DNA of 64,000 bases, from NCBI RefSeq assembly GCF_000376805.1, contig NZ_AQXT01000002.1, positions 496,001 to 560,000 of the forward strand, in the 5' to 3' direction. The DNA comes from Henriciella marina DSM 19595 (GTDB lineage Bacteria > Pseudomonadota > Alphaproteobacteria > Caulobacterales > Hyphomonadaceae). Below, in pieces: positions 8,146 to 17,270 of this stretch. The stretch's first letter is position 1; the number at the start of each line of letters is the position of its first letter. The translations under genes and the position numbers were made by a program. The notes below the pieces were generated by a model. The model was not told where the DNA came from, searched no databases, and saw only the letters and a list, made by a program, of their open reading frames with translations.

Positions 8146-9183
8146 ATGCGGTTCATTAAGGCGCTTTTCGCGTTCGGATTTGTCTTTGTCGGCCTCGCTG
8201 CTGTCGCGATCGTCGCAAGCTGGCTTTGGCTACAGAACGAGATTTCGAAGCCAGGACCGCTTGCTGAAAGTGCAGTCTTTGAAGTGCGCAGCGGCGATTC
8301 GGTTAGCGCAGTGGCCCAGCGTCTTGAAAACGACGGCATCATCGGCAAGGCTGACGTCATGAAGCTGCACGCGCGCTTTTCCGACCAGCAGGCCGCTATC
8401 AAGGTTGGGGAATATGCCATCCCGCCAAGCTCCAGCGTTGCCTCTATCTTGGATCTGTTCGTCTCCGGCGATGTCATCACCTATCGCATCACGGTGCCTG
8501 AAGGCCTGACCACGGCGCAGATCCTGCGTATTGTCGAGAACCATGCAGAACTGGAAGGCGACATGCCGGATCGTGAGATCGGAGAAGGTACTTTGTTGCC
8601 GGACACATATATCTTCTCGGCCGAGAGGTCGCGCACCGCGATGATAGAACGCATGGAAGAGGCCCAGGACGAGCTTGTGGAGGCCCTTTGGGCCGAGCGC
8701 GCCGATGATCTGCCTGTTTCGACGCCGGAGGAAGCAATCATCCTTGCGTCGGTCGTTGAAAAAGAGACCGGCAGCGCCGAGGAACGACCGCTTGTCGCCG
8801 GCCTTTTCACCAACAGGCTGCGCCGCGGGATGCGGCTCGAAAGCGATCCGACCGTGATTTACGGGGTGTCGAAGGGTGAGCCGCTTTATCGGATGCTGAA
8901 CGGCAAGCAGGTCCGCCGCACGCTCTATCGATCAGAGCTCGACCGCGTGACCGAGTGGAACACCTATGAGATCGATGGTCTGCCGAAGACCCCGATCTGC
9001 AATCCGGGCCGCGACGCGATTGCCGCTGTGCTTGACCCGCCGGAAACAGATTACATCTTCTTTGTCGCTGACGGGACGGGCGGTCACGCCTTTGCCGAAA
9101 CACTCAGAGAGCATAATCGCAATGTTGCGGCTTATCGGCAATATGAGCGCGAAGAAATTGCGCGCGAACGGAGCCAGGATTGA
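8146..9183 (+). CDS. mltG: endolytic murein transglycosylase MltG (YceG-like)
   Basis: Inner-membrane lytic transglycosylase that cuts nascent glycan strands and limits their length. One transmembrane helix (about 3-28) precedes a LysM-like subdomain (about 46-110) and the catalytic YceG domain. The catalytic Glu205 sits in ASVVEKETGSAEER, and LESDPTVIYG follows. The frame also opens at a TTG at 8128, but the ATG at 8146 has GGGGGC upstream and starts directly before the membrane helix. It follows fabF and overlaps yicC, an order common in Alphaproteobacteria. Confidence 0.94.
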   Translation: MRFIKALFAFGFVFVGLAAVAIVASWLWLQNEISKPGPLAESAVFEVRSGDSVSAVAQRLENDGIIGKADVMKLHARFSDQQAAIKVGEYAIPPSSSVASILDLFVSGDVITYRITVPEGLTTAQILRIVENHAELEGDMPDREIGEGTLLPDTYIFSAERSRTAMIERMEEAQDELVEALWAERADDLPVSTPEEAIILASVVEKETGSAEERPLVAGLFTNRLRRGMRLESDPTVIYGVSKGEPLYRMLNGKQVRRTLYRSELDRVTEWNTYEIDGLPKTPICNPGRDAIAAVLDPPETDYIFFVADGTGGHAFAETLREHNRNVAAYRQYEREEIARERSQD

Positions 9184-10067
9184 GCGGCAATGTTTCCTCC
9201 ATGACGGGGTTCGCCCGTGTCTCCGGCGAAGCAGACTGGGGCGGCTGGGCCTTCGAGGCGAAGAGCGTCAACGGGCGCTCTCTCGATGTGCGTGTGAACG
9301 TCCCCGGCGGGTTCGAGGCGCTCGAACGCCTGATCAAGCAGGCCGCATCGAAGCGGTTTGCACGGGGCAACATCCAGATCGGGCTCAGGATCGAGTTTAC
9401 AGGGTCGGCTGAGACGCTGAACGTCAACCACGATGCCCTGCAGCAGCTATTGAGATCATTCGAGACCGCCTCCGGCCATGCAGCTGACCTCGGCGCTATT
9501 GCGACGCTGATGGGCATCAAGGGGGTCGTGGAAACCGGTAGCCAATCGACGCGCACGCTGGCCAGCGATGAGACGGTCGAGATACTAGGCGAGGCGGCCA
9601 AGGAATGCCTTGCCGATCTCGAGGCAGCTCGTCTAGCCGAGGGCGGCGCGCTGGATGCCATGATGGCAGGCTATTTGAATGAGATGGACGCTTTGGTTGC
9701 CAAGGCCGAGAGTGTTGCCGGCGAGCAGCCCAAGCTACTGACGGCCAGGCTCGAAAAGCAGCTTGCAGAGCTGGAGGCCAGCGACAAGGTCGATGCCGAA
9801 CGCATGGCCGCCGAAATTGCGCTATCGGTTGCCAAGGCAGATGTGCGTGAGGAGATTGACCGGTTGCGCGCGCACATCACCAGCGCGCGGGGGCTGCTCA
9901 GTGAGGGCGGCGCAATCGGACGCAAGCTCGACTTCCTGGCGCAGGAGTTCAACCGCGAGGCCAATACGCTCTGCTCAAAATCGGCCAGCCTCGATTTGAC
10001 GAATGCGGGACTCGCGCTCAAAGGGCTGGTGGACCAGTTCAAGGAGCAGGCAGCGAATGTCGAATAG
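9180..10067 (+). CDS. yicC: YicC/YloC family endoribonuclease
   Basis: Member of the YicC family, shown in E. coli to be an endoribonuclease affecting small RNA turnover. It has 295 residues: the N-terminal YicC domain begins SSMTGFARVSG, and the C-terminal DUF1732 part contains REEIDRLRAHI, GRKLDFLAQEFNREANT and SKS. The likely start is the TTG at 9180, overlapping the mltG stop (TTGA) with GGAG upstream; an ATG at 9201 would drop seven residues. It overlaps gmk by 11 bases. Confidence 0.9.
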   Translation: MSGNVSSMTGFARVSGEADWGGWAFEAKSVNGRSLDVRVNVPGGFEALERLIKQAASKRFARGNIQIGLRIEFTGSAETLNVNHDALQQLLRSFETASGHAADLGAIATLMGIKGVVETGSQSTRTLASDETVEILGEAAKECLADLEAARLAEGGALDAMMAGYLNEMDALVAKAESVAGEQPKLLTARLEKQLAELEASDKVDAERMAAEIALSVAKADVREEIDRLRAHITSARGLLSEGGAIGRKLDFLAQEFNREANTLCSKSASLDLTNAGLALKGLVDQFKEQAANVE

Positions 10068-10710
10068 CGGCCACCCCAAAGATGCAGGCGAACGCAGAGG
10101 CCTGATGCTGGTGATTTCCTCGCCATCTGGCGCAGGCAAGACCACGCTCGCCCGCCGTCTGATGAAAGAATTTCAGGATATCAAGCTGTCGGTTTCGGCA
10201 ACGACGCGCGAACCCCGGCCTGGCGAGACCGATGGCAAGGATTATCACTTCAAGAGCCGGCAAGACTTCCGCGATATGATTGCGCGGCGCGAATTCCTCG
10301 AATGGGCGCTGGTCTTCGACAATCTCTATGGCACGCCGCGCGCAGATACTGAGCGCCTGCTCGAGACCGGTCATGACGTCCTGTTCGATGTGGACTGGCA
10401 GGGCGCAGATGCCCTTCACGATCAGATGCCCCGCGACGTGGTCTCTGTCTTTATCCTGCCGCCCAGCATAGACGCGCTGAAAAGCCGGCTGTCGGCGCGG
10501 CCCGGGTCGACCGACGAGATTGTTGAGCGCCGCATGCGGGACGCGCGCGCGGAGATGCGGCACTGGCGGCGCTATGATTATGCCATCGTCAATGATGACC
10601 TCGACGTTGCGTATCACCGGCTGGAGCGAATCTTGCTGGTTGAGCGCCTCAAGCGACTTCGTCAGCTGAGCCTGGAAGACCATGTGCGTGAGTTGATGGG
10701 CGAGGCCTAG
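10057..10710 (+). CDS. gmk: guanylate kinase
   Basis: Phosphorylates GMP to GDP using ATP. The P-loop SSPSGAGKTT is at 21-30 (Lys28), followed by the GMP-binding motifs TTREPRPGETDGKDYHF and the VLFDVDWQG strand. The frame opens upstream at 10003, but the ATG at 10057 (MSNSGHPK) overlaps the yicC stop and gives 217 residues, the usual length. The yicC-gmk pairing is widespread in Alphaproteobacteria. Confidence 0.96.
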   Translation: MSNSGHPKDAGERRGLMLVISSPSGAGKTTLARRLMKEFQDIKLSVSATTREPRPGETDGKDYHFKSRQDFRDMIARREFLEWALVFDNLYGTPRADTERLLETGHDVLFDVDWQGADALHDQMPRDVVSVFILPPSIDALKSRLSARPGSTDEIVERRMRDARAEMRHWRRYDYAIVNDDLDVAYHRLERILLVERLKRLRQLSLEDHVRELMGEA

Positions 10711-10773
10711 TGCCCCCTTCCACGCCGCGATATGCCTAATCAAACATAATAAAATCAGAGAGTTCGAAAGCAG

Positions 10774-11685
10774 ATGTCACAAAGCTTCCAGAGCCAGCTA
10801 GAAAATATGGATGGCATCTATGCCGCGCTCTTTTCGGCGGCTGAAGAAATCTATGCCGAGCTGAAAAAGGGCGTTGGCCTGAAATTCGCGACGTCGAGCA
10901 ATGAGTCCGGAGACGACCAGATCGAGATGGACGTGATCGCTGATGAAGCCTTTTTCAATGCGCTGAAAGAAGACGGCAACGTCCGCTATGTTGTCTCTGA
11001 GGAACGGCCCGGACTGAACAAGATTTCCGACGGACCTTACAGCGTCGCGCTCGATCCGCTCGACGGGTCGAAATCAGCCCTCGTCGGCATCCCGTCTGGT
11101 GCCATCTTTGCGATCTTCGAGAATGCCGAAACCGCCCCCGACTTCAACGGCAAGAATATCGTCAGCGGCGGATTTTTTGTCTTCGGCATGAATCTGGAAG
11201 TCTATTTCGCAGATGGCGACAAGGTGTATGGCGGCATCTTCGACGGAAGCGACTGGTCGGTCCTGCCGATTGAAGGAGGCCTGCCATCGGCCGAAATTCT
11301 TTCCATCAACGCCCAGAACCAGACCGTCTGGGATGAGTGGCTGCAACGCCATTATGCCTGCCTCTTCGACACCAAGGGTGGACGTGAGAAGCCGCAGAAT
11401 ATGCGCTGGTATGCATCCATGGTGGCCGACATGAAGCGGATGGTGCTTCAGGGCGGCCTCTTCGCGTATCCGTCCGCCAACATCAAGGGCTATGAAGAGG
11501 GCAAGCTGCGGCTTGTCTATGAAGCCATTCCGATGGCGTTCCTGATCAAGGCGATGGGCGGGTCATCGACGGATGGCGAGCGCTCACTGCTGGAGGTTCC
11601 GGTCGAGACGCTGCACCAGAAGACGCCGGTCTTCATTGGTGAGAAAGCCAAGATTGACGCTGTCGAGGCGGCCAGGAAAGCCTGA
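10774..11685 (+). CDS. class 1 fructose-1,6-bisphosphatase (divergent, short)
   Basis: Hydrolyses fructose 1,6-bisphosphate to fructose 6-phosphate in gluconeogenesis. Class 1 features are LDVIADEAFF-like MDVIADEAFFNAL, SEERP, the metal site LDPLDGS and the C-terminal GKLRLVYEAIPMAFLIKAMGG with HQKTPVFIG. At 303 residues it is about 30 shorter than the usual class 1 enzyme, and the usual DPLDGSSN is DPLDGSKS here. An inositol-phosphatase relative is less likely given the C-terminus. It stands alone after gmk, convergent with rsmA. Confidence 0.82.
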   Translation: MSQSFQSQLENMDGIYAALFSAAEEIYAELKKGVGLKFATSSNESGDDQIEMDVIADEAFFNALKEDGNVRYVVSEERPGLNKISDGPYSVALDPLDGSKSALVGIPSGAIFAIFENAETAPDFNGKNIVSGGFFVFGMNLEVYFADGDKVYGGIFDGSDWSVLPIEGGLPSAEILSINAQNQTVWDEWLQRHYACLFDTKGGREKPQNMRWYASMVADMKRMVLQGGLFAYPSANIKGYEEGKLRLVYEAIPMAFLIKAMGGSSTDGERSLLEVPVETLHQKTPVFIGEKAKIDAVEAARKA

Positions 11686-11704
11686 TCGATCCACTTTCAG
11701 GCTT
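11678..11704. terminator. weak inverted repeat between convergent fbp-like gene and rsmA
   Basis: AAGCCTGA (11678-11685, containing the stop codon of the phosphatase gene) pairs perfectly with TCAGGCTT (11697-11704) across an 11-base loop. T-tracts are short on both strands, so any termination would be modest; the minus-strand side (TTTCC) is slightly better. Confidence 0.4.
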
Positions 11705-11709
11705 CGTGG

Positions 11710-12546
11710 CTAGGCGGTTGCAAGGTGTCTTGCGAGTGATCTGAACTCTTCCTGCGTCAGCGTTTCGGCGCGCGCAGTCGGGTCGATCCCGCAGGTTTCA
11801 AGCCAGTCGGTTGCATCCAGGCCGCGTGTTTTGGCGAGCGGTTTAAGGCTGGCGCGAAGCATCTTGCGGCGCTGGCCGAAAGCCGCAGTGCTGACTTTCT
11901 CAAGCGTGCCGAGATCCTCAAAGCGCTGGTCTGGCTGTAGCGGCGTCAGGACGGCGACCGCGCTATCGACTTTCGGCGGAGGCTGGAAGGCGCCAGGCGG
12001 AAGGGTGAAGGCGATGTGCGCGTCACAGACAGCGTGGGTGATGACCGCAAGGCGGCCATAGTGCGGGCTGCCCGGCCCGGCGACGATACGCTCAGCGACC
12101 TCTTTCTGGAACATCAGCGCCATCTCTCCGCGCCAGTCCCCTGTCTTCAGCCAGTCGATGAGCAGCGGCGTGCCGACATTGTAGGGAAGATTCGCGACGA
12201 TCATGGCGGGAGCAGCGCCGCCGACCTCTTCGATCAGGCTGGACCAGTTTATCTTGCGGGCATCGCGTTGGTAAATGTGGAGGCGGCCTTCTTGAGCTTC
12301 AGGCCAGTCTTCGAGGGCGATGGCAAAGCGTTCGTCCGCCTCGACGCAGATGAGTTTGCCGGCGCCTTCCTGTAACAGGGCGCGGGTGAGGCCGCCTGGG
12401 CCGGGCCCCACTTCGATAACGGTACGGCCTTCTACTGGACCAGCTGCAAGAGCGGTCCGGCGCAGGATATCGGGGTCGAACAGGAAATGCTGTCCAAGCG
12501 CCTTCCAGGCACGACCCGGCGTTAGTTCAGGTGTGTCACCGGTCAT
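11710..12546 (-). CDS. rsmA: 16S rRNA dimethyladenosine transferase RsmA (KsgA)
   Basis: Dimethylates two adjacent adenines in helix 45 of 16S rRNA. The 278-residue sequence shows ALGQHFLFD at 16-24, the SAM motif EVGPGPGGLT at 45-54 and the target-base motif NLPYN at 119-123. It overlaps pdxA by 11 bases and is the last gene of lptD-surA-pdxA-rsmA, the standard order. Confidence 0.96.
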   Translation of the reverse strand: MTGDTPELTPGRAWKALGQHFLFDPDILRRTALAAGPVEGRTVIEVGPGPGGLTRALLQEGAGKLICVEADERFAIALEDWPEAQEGRLHIYQRDARKINWSSLIEEVGGAAPAMIVANLPYNVGTPLLIDWLKTGDWRGEMALMFQKEVAERIVAGPGSPHYGRLAVITHAVCDAHIAFTLPPGAFQPPPKVDSAVAVLTPLQPDQRFEDLGTLEKVSTAAFGQRRKMLRASLKPLAKTRGLDATDWLETCGIDPTARAETLTQEEFRSLARHLATA

Positions 12547-13546
12547 GGCGAGCCCGCTGTGCGGCCATTTTGCTGGCGAGGCTTATGGCGGCGATCAGAC
12601 TGTCAGGGCGGGCCGTATTCGCTGCGGCTGCATCATAGGCCGTGCCATGGTCGGGACTGGTGCGGATGACCGGAAGGCCGAGTGTCGTGTTGACCCCGCC
12701 CCAGAGGTCCAGCGTCTTGACCGGGATGAGACCCTGGTCATGCGTCATCGCGATGATGGCATCGAACCGGCCATCCAGCATTTCAGCGAAGATGGTGTCT
12801 GCAGGCCGGGCAGGGCTGACGTCTATCCCTTCGGCGCTGAGGCGGTCTGCCACCGGGTTGATGATGTCACGCTCCTCCAGACCAATCGTGCCACTTTCGC
12901 CGGCATGCGGGTTGAGGCCGGTCAGCCCAATGCGAGGCGCGTTGATGCCGAAATCGCGCATCATGGCGCGTGCTGTGGTCCTGATAACGTGCTCAAGCTT
13001 TGGGGCGGTCAGATGATCCAGGACCCGCATCAGAGGTACGTGGATGGTCGCGAGCGCCACTCTGAGGCCGCCGCCGACCAACATCATCACAGGCGGGGTC
13101 ACGTCGCCCGTTTGCTTGTGCGCGAGATCAGCAAGATATTCGGTATGGCCTGGATGGGGGAAACCCGCCGCGTAAAGAACGGCCTTCGAGATCGGATTGG
13201 TAACAACGGCGCTCGCGCGGCCAGCAAACGTGTCCGCCATGGCGCGATCGATGCTTTGAAGGATTGCGGGCGCAAGGGCGCGATCCGGGGTTCCGGTCGT
13301 GAATTCGGGAAGCGAGCCGGAGAGCGGGATCACGGGCAGCTTGCTGGCAAATACGCTGGCAGCGTCGGCCGGACATCCAATGGTTTCGCCGTCGTCTCCG
13401 AAAAGCGCCGGATCCGCGATGACGTAGAAGGGAGATGCGCCAGCATCGCGCGAGAGCGTCTGCCAGGCGCGCAGCGTGATCTGTGGCCCGCAACCGGCCG
13501 GGTCGCCCATGGTGACGGCGAGCGGCAGGTCATCAGATGTTGTCAT
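12536..13546 (-). CDS. pdxA: 4-hydroxythreonine-4-phosphate dehydrogenase PdxA
   Basis: Oxidises 4-phosphohydroxy-L-threonine in the DXP-dependent branch of pyridoxal phosphate synthesis. It has 336 residues with the family landmarks VTMGDPAGCGPQI near the N-terminus and the metal-site segments HPGHTEYLADL, GLNPHAGESG and MTHDQGLIPVK. It follows surA by 36 bases and overlaps rsmA. The start at 13546 (MTTSDDLPLAV) is the only one that keeps the first strand. Confidence 0.95.
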   Translation of the reverse strand: MTTSDDLPLAVTMGDPAGCGPQITLRAWQTLSRDAGASPFYVIADPALFGDDGETIGCPADAASVFASKLPVIPLSGSLPEFTTGTPDRALAPAILQSIDRAMADTFAGRASAVVTNPISKAVLYAAGFPHPGHTEYLADLAHKQTGDVTPPVMMLVGGGLRVALATIHVPLMRVLDHLTAPKLEHVIRTTARAMMRDFGINAPRIGLTGLNPHAGESGTIGLEERDIINPVADRLSAEGIDVSPARPADTIFAEMLDGRFDAIIAMTHDQGLIPVKTLDLWGGVNTTLGLPVIRTSPDHGTAYDAAAANTARPDSLIAAISLASKMAAQRARHDR

Positions 13547-13582
13547 GAAGCGTAGGGCCTGAATATGGGCACGGGCTTCGGT

Positions 13583-14827
13583 CTAGCTGCCACGCTGGAT
13601 GATGGTCGCATCACGGCGCAGATTGCGCAGCGAGCGTTCGGAAATCATCGAGAGCTCACGGGCAAAGAGACGGTCTTCCATCTCGTCGCGCGTCGGCAAC
13701 GCGGCACCGGACTGGCGGCGATCGCAGACATACATGACGGCAAGCGTGCCGGACGCGGAAAAAACCTGGGTAGGTTGGCCGATCTCGACTTCGTTGATCA
13801 TGTTCTGACCTTCGACGCCGAGGTCTTCAATGCGCACATCCGTGATTTCGGCGGCGTCCAGATTTGCGTTGCCGCTCGCTGCATCTACTGCTTCTTCGCA
13901 GCTGCTGGCGCTGCTCGCCGCTTCGCGAAGGGCGTCTTCAGAACCATCGGTGACAGCAAGGCGAACAAGGTCAACGCGGGTTTCAACTTCGTCAGGGTCT
14001 CGCTTGCCCTTATAATTGATGAGATAGATTCCATTGGACACGGTGATCGGCTCGGAAAAACCCGTCGTGTCCATGTCCTGGACCACTTCTGCCACGAGTG
14101 GATCTATATCCTCGAGCGACACCCACCCCATATCACCGCCTGACGCGGCAGTAGGGGCAGAAGAGAGCCGCTGCGCTGCGAGGGAGAAAGGCGCCCCGGC
14201 TTCAAGCTGTTCTATGATCGTCGCGGCGCCGCGAAGGGCCTGCCTTTTTTCTTCTTCGCTTGGGGCGTAGAGGAACAGCTCATCCAGATGATATTGTACC
14301 TTCGTCAGGGAGGCTCGTTGCTGTTCAAGCGCTTCGTCGATCTGGTTGCGCGAAATTCGGATCCGCGAGCCGTACAGGCCGCCCATGATCCGCCGCCACG
14401 CAATCTCTGCGCGCATCTGGTCCTCAAGGCTGGACGGATTTACGCCAGCCGAAAGCAGGACATTGACGAGGCCATCACGATCGAGACCGGACTGGCGAGC
14501 CATGTCCGAAATGGATCGATTGATGTCCTCATCAGAAACTTCGACTTCGTATTCGGACGCCTCCTGAAGCTGGAGCTTTTCGTCGATAAGCTCATCGAGC
14601 GCTTGCGAGGTAACCTGCTGGATCTGTTCCTGTGTCGGCTGTTGAGCGCCAAGCGTCAGAAGCAAAAGGCTCGCGCGCTCCCGGACATCGCTATAGGATA
14701 GCGGCTGGTCATTGACGATGGCGACAATGCCTTCGATCGTCTGTGGTTCTGATTGAGCCACAGCAGGCGCGGAAAATGAGCCAGCTGTAACGGCGACCAT
14801 TGCGGATGCCAAAAGAGTTTTCATCAT
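13583..14827 (-). CDS. surA: SurA-type periplasmic peptidyl-prolyl isomerase/chaperone
   Basis: Periplasmic chaperone for outer-membrane proteins, including LptD. A signal peptide (MMKTLLASAMVAVTAG...APAVAQ, about 1-25) precedes the SurA N-terminal domain (about 30-150) and a parvulin-like domain with HLDELFLYAP and GGDMGWVSLEDI. The frame stays open to 14908, but the ATG at 14827 has GGAGG six bases upstream and starts the signal peptide. That gives 414 residues. The C-terminal part is poorly conserved. It lies between lptD and pdxA as in many Proteobacteria. Confidence 0.9.
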   Translation of the reverse strand: MMKTLLASAMVAVTAGSFSAPAVAQSEPQTIEGIVAIVNDQPLSYSDVRERASLLLLTLGAQQPTQEQIQQVTSQALDELIDEKLQLQEASEYEVEVSDEDINRSISDMARQSGLDRDGLVNVLLSAGVNPSSLEDQMRAEIAWRRIMGGLYGSRIRISRNQIDEALEQQRASLTKVQYHLDELFLYAPSEEEKRQALRGAATIIEQLEAGAPFSLAAQRLSSAPTAASGGDMGWVSLEDIDPLVAEVVQDMDTTGFSEPITVSNGIYLINYKGKRDPDEVETRVDLVRLAVTDGSEDALREAASSASSCEEAVDAASGNANLDAAEITDVRIEDLGVEGQNMINEVEIGQPTQVFSASGTLAVMYVCDRRQSGAALPTRDEMEDRLFARELSMISERSLRNLRRDATIIQRGS

Positions 14828-14949
14828 CGCAAACCTCCAAGGTGACGCAGGAGACAATCCAATTTCCCGGTTCGGTGCGGAGCATACCGTTCGACGGGTC
14901 TCACGCAACGGGCCGGGTTCAGTGAAGCTGGTTTCCTGTCCACCGTGCC

Positions 14950-17151
14950 CTAGTCGAAATTACGTGAACCAAGCTCGCCGATCGTCTTGAAGCCAAAGCG
15001 GAAAACGATTGATTCCGATGGGCCAAGTTCACGGTTTTGCGTGCCTTGTCGCTCATAGACGAGTTCGAAACGCGAGCAGTCATCTTCATACGCGATGCCA
15101 AGCGCCTGCCGGATATTCAGGTTCTGCTCAAACTCGCGCTGCAGCTCGAAGAGGACGAGGAAATTGTTCGTGACATTCACTTCGCCAAGCAGGAAAACGC
15201 CTTCCTGACGGATGCCTGACCGAGTGATGCTTTCGTCTATTCGGTAATAGACCGCTTTGGCGCGTGCCCGCTCAAGGTTAAAATCAAGCGCGGTGTCCAG
15301 ACGGTTCAGCGCCAGGCTGTCATCATCGAGACGAAGCTTTGCGTCAAAGCTGAAATTCTCTGTGACATCGACCGAGAAGCTGGCGAGCCAGTCACTGACC
15401 GTGCCGTCGAGGTTGCTGGGTACATCAAAAGCGTTGTCGTCCTCGCTGCGCCAGCGTCTGCCGACAAGCCCGGATACTTCAAATCCGTTTTTCCAGCGCG
15501 CGACGGCGGAAATACCGGCGCCGATCTTTTGGTCACCTTCATAGAGGTCGTATCCCGCCTGCGCGTTCGCATCAAAGAGGGATGCGGTGTCGAGTTCATA
15601 ATAAGCGCCGTCTTCGATCGGGATCGGATCGTCGTTGGGAGAGCCAGACGCGACGGCACCCATGACGATCGGCTCAACAAGGAGGTCGATCCATTTGCCT
15701 GGCCGATAGAACGGCATGGAAAGTTTGACGCCCGCAGCGCCAAGGCCGCGGGTGATCGTCGACGTTTCATCGACCGTCGGGAAGTCATTCAGGTCGTAAT
15801 AGTCGAACCGGCCTTCTGCGAATGGCTCAACAATGAGACCGCCAGGGATGATCCGTTGTGTCGACCAGTCGACCCCCGTCGATACCCGGCGACTATCAGC
15901 GCCTGCCACGCGTTCGAGGAAGGCGGCCGAGCCTGTTAGACTGACAAAGCCATACTTCCCAAGATCGAGATCATACTGCGAGTTGATAAGCGGCAGGACG
16001 TCGGCGATCGCGTCTTCTCGCAGGCCTTGCGCCTGAAGGTTGTCAAAGGTCTGCAGAGACGCATCGACGTACCAGTTGTGTGACTGGCCCTGCGTGTAGA
16101 GCTGCGACAGGAGCGTTTTGGGCTGGCTGTAATAGATGCCGCGCCGGTCATTTTCGCCGCTGATATCATAACGATCCGTGTAAAGGTCGTCGGTGACTTC
16201 TTCGACCGCGAAGCCCCAGTCCCATTCATCAGAAATTCTGAAGCGGCCGTCAGCAAACAAATGCCCGCGGAACGCCTTGTTGTTCAGGCGCTCACCATCG
16301 TCATCGAAACGCGCTTCATTGGTGAAACTGAAGTTGACGTTGACGTCGCCTGAATAGAACCGTTTGCGATAGTCAAACTCTAGGAGTGGATCAATCTTGG
16401 TGTAGAAGGCCGGCGCAACGACAAGATCCTGATAGGGGGATATGTTCCAGTAATAGCGGGGCTGGAGGAAGGCGCCGTATTTCGTGGAGGCACCAAACCG
16501 GGGCACAAGGAAGCCGGACCGTCGCTCAGCGTTCGGATCGGGGTGCGAAAAGTACGGAAAATAGACCACGGGTACGCCGGCAATCTCGAAGACGGCGTCG
16601 CGATAGGTATACATACCCGTCTCTTCGTTGAGGACGGCTTTGCGGGCGCGAATGGCCCATGTCGGTGTCGATTGGCCTTCACAAAGCTCACAGGCGGTGA
16701 AGATTGCGCGGTCTAGCTCAGTGATGGTTTCGTTGCGGCGCTCGGCGGTATTGGCCGCAGCAGTTTCGCCCGCGATCGAGCGAAGCGAAAAGCCGGCAGC
16801 ATAGCCGTTGGCGAGACGGGCATCTGTCTCGATCTCTTCGGCGAAACGCTCGGTGCCGTCCGGCTCGGTTATAACGATATTGCCCGACGCCCTGACGCGG
16901 CCGGTTTCGCGGTTGTAGGTCAGCCTGTCAGCGGTGAGGACGCGGCCTTCATACTCGGCGCGGACATTACCTTCGGCGACAACCAGATTCTCATTCTCGA
17001 GAACGTAGGCATTGTCGGCATCGAGGACGACGCGATCTTCAACTTCGACCGCCTGACGCTCGACATCCTTGGTCTCGGTCGCGTCCTGAGCAATTGCTGG
17101 AGCTGCAGGAGCCGCCATTAGCAGCGTCGCAAGTATCAATCTCCAGGCCAT
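14950..17151 (-). CDS. lptD: LPS-assembly protein LptD
   Basis: Outer-membrane beta-barrel that, with LptE, inserts lipopolysaccharide into the outer leaflet. The signal peptide (1-21, ending APAIAQ) is followed by an OstA/LptA-like periplasmic domain (about 30-150) and a large barrel with aromatic-rich strands; the last residue pair is FD. It has 733 residues. A CELC pair lies near 152 and a single Cys near 694, fewer than the four of E. coli. The ATG at 17151 has GGGAGG upstream. Its upstream neighbour here is dprA, not lptG as is usual. Confidence 0.94.
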   Translation of the reverse strand: MAWRLILATLLMAAPAAPAIAQDATETKDVERQAVEVEDRVVLDADNAYVLENENLVVAEGNVRAEYEGRVLTADRLTYNRETGRVRASGNIVITEPDGTERFAEEIETDARLANGYAAGFSLRSIAGETAAANTAERRNETITELDRAIFTACELCEGQSTPTWAIRARKAVLNEETGMYTYRDAVFEIAGVPVVYFPYFSHPDPNAERRSGFLVPRFGASTKYGAFLQPRYYWNISPYQDLVVAPAFYTKIDPLLEFDYRKRFYSGDVNVNFSFTNEARFDDDGERLNNKAFRGHLFADGRFRISDEWDWGFAVEEVTDDLYTDRYDISGENDRRGIYYSQPKTLLSQLYTQGQSHNWYVDASLQTFDNLQAQGLREDAIADVLPLINSQYDLDLGKYGFVSLTGSAAFLERVAGADSRRVSTGVDWSTQRIIPGGLIVEPFAEGRFDYYDLNDFPTVDETSTITRGLGAAGVKLSMPFYRPGKWIDLLVEPIVMGAVASGSPNDDPIPIEDGAYYELDTASLFDANAQAGYDLYEGDQKIGAGISAVARWKNGFEVSGLVGRRWRSEDDNAFDVPSNLDGTVSDWLASFSVDVTENFSFDAKLRLDDDSLALNRLDTALDFNLERARAKAVYYRIDESITRSGIRQEGVFLLGEVNVTNNFLVLFELQREFEQNLNIRQALGIAYEDDCSRFELVYERQGTQNRELGPSESIVFRFGFKTIGELGSRNFD

Positions 17152-17270
17152 TCCGCCTCCCTCAGTTCACCCAGTTCGCATAAGCGCAGTCCCGTGGCGC
17201 GTCCATCATTTCACGTCAGCATTCGGGACTTTTCATGAATTGCACAACCAGCGCAAGTTGAAGCTGTTAA

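Noticed and set aside
12320-13555. A long plus-strand frame (411 residues) across rsmA and pdxA
   Set aside because: It is antisense to two well-conserved genes and its translation has no recognisable motif; such frames are expected in GC-rich DNA.
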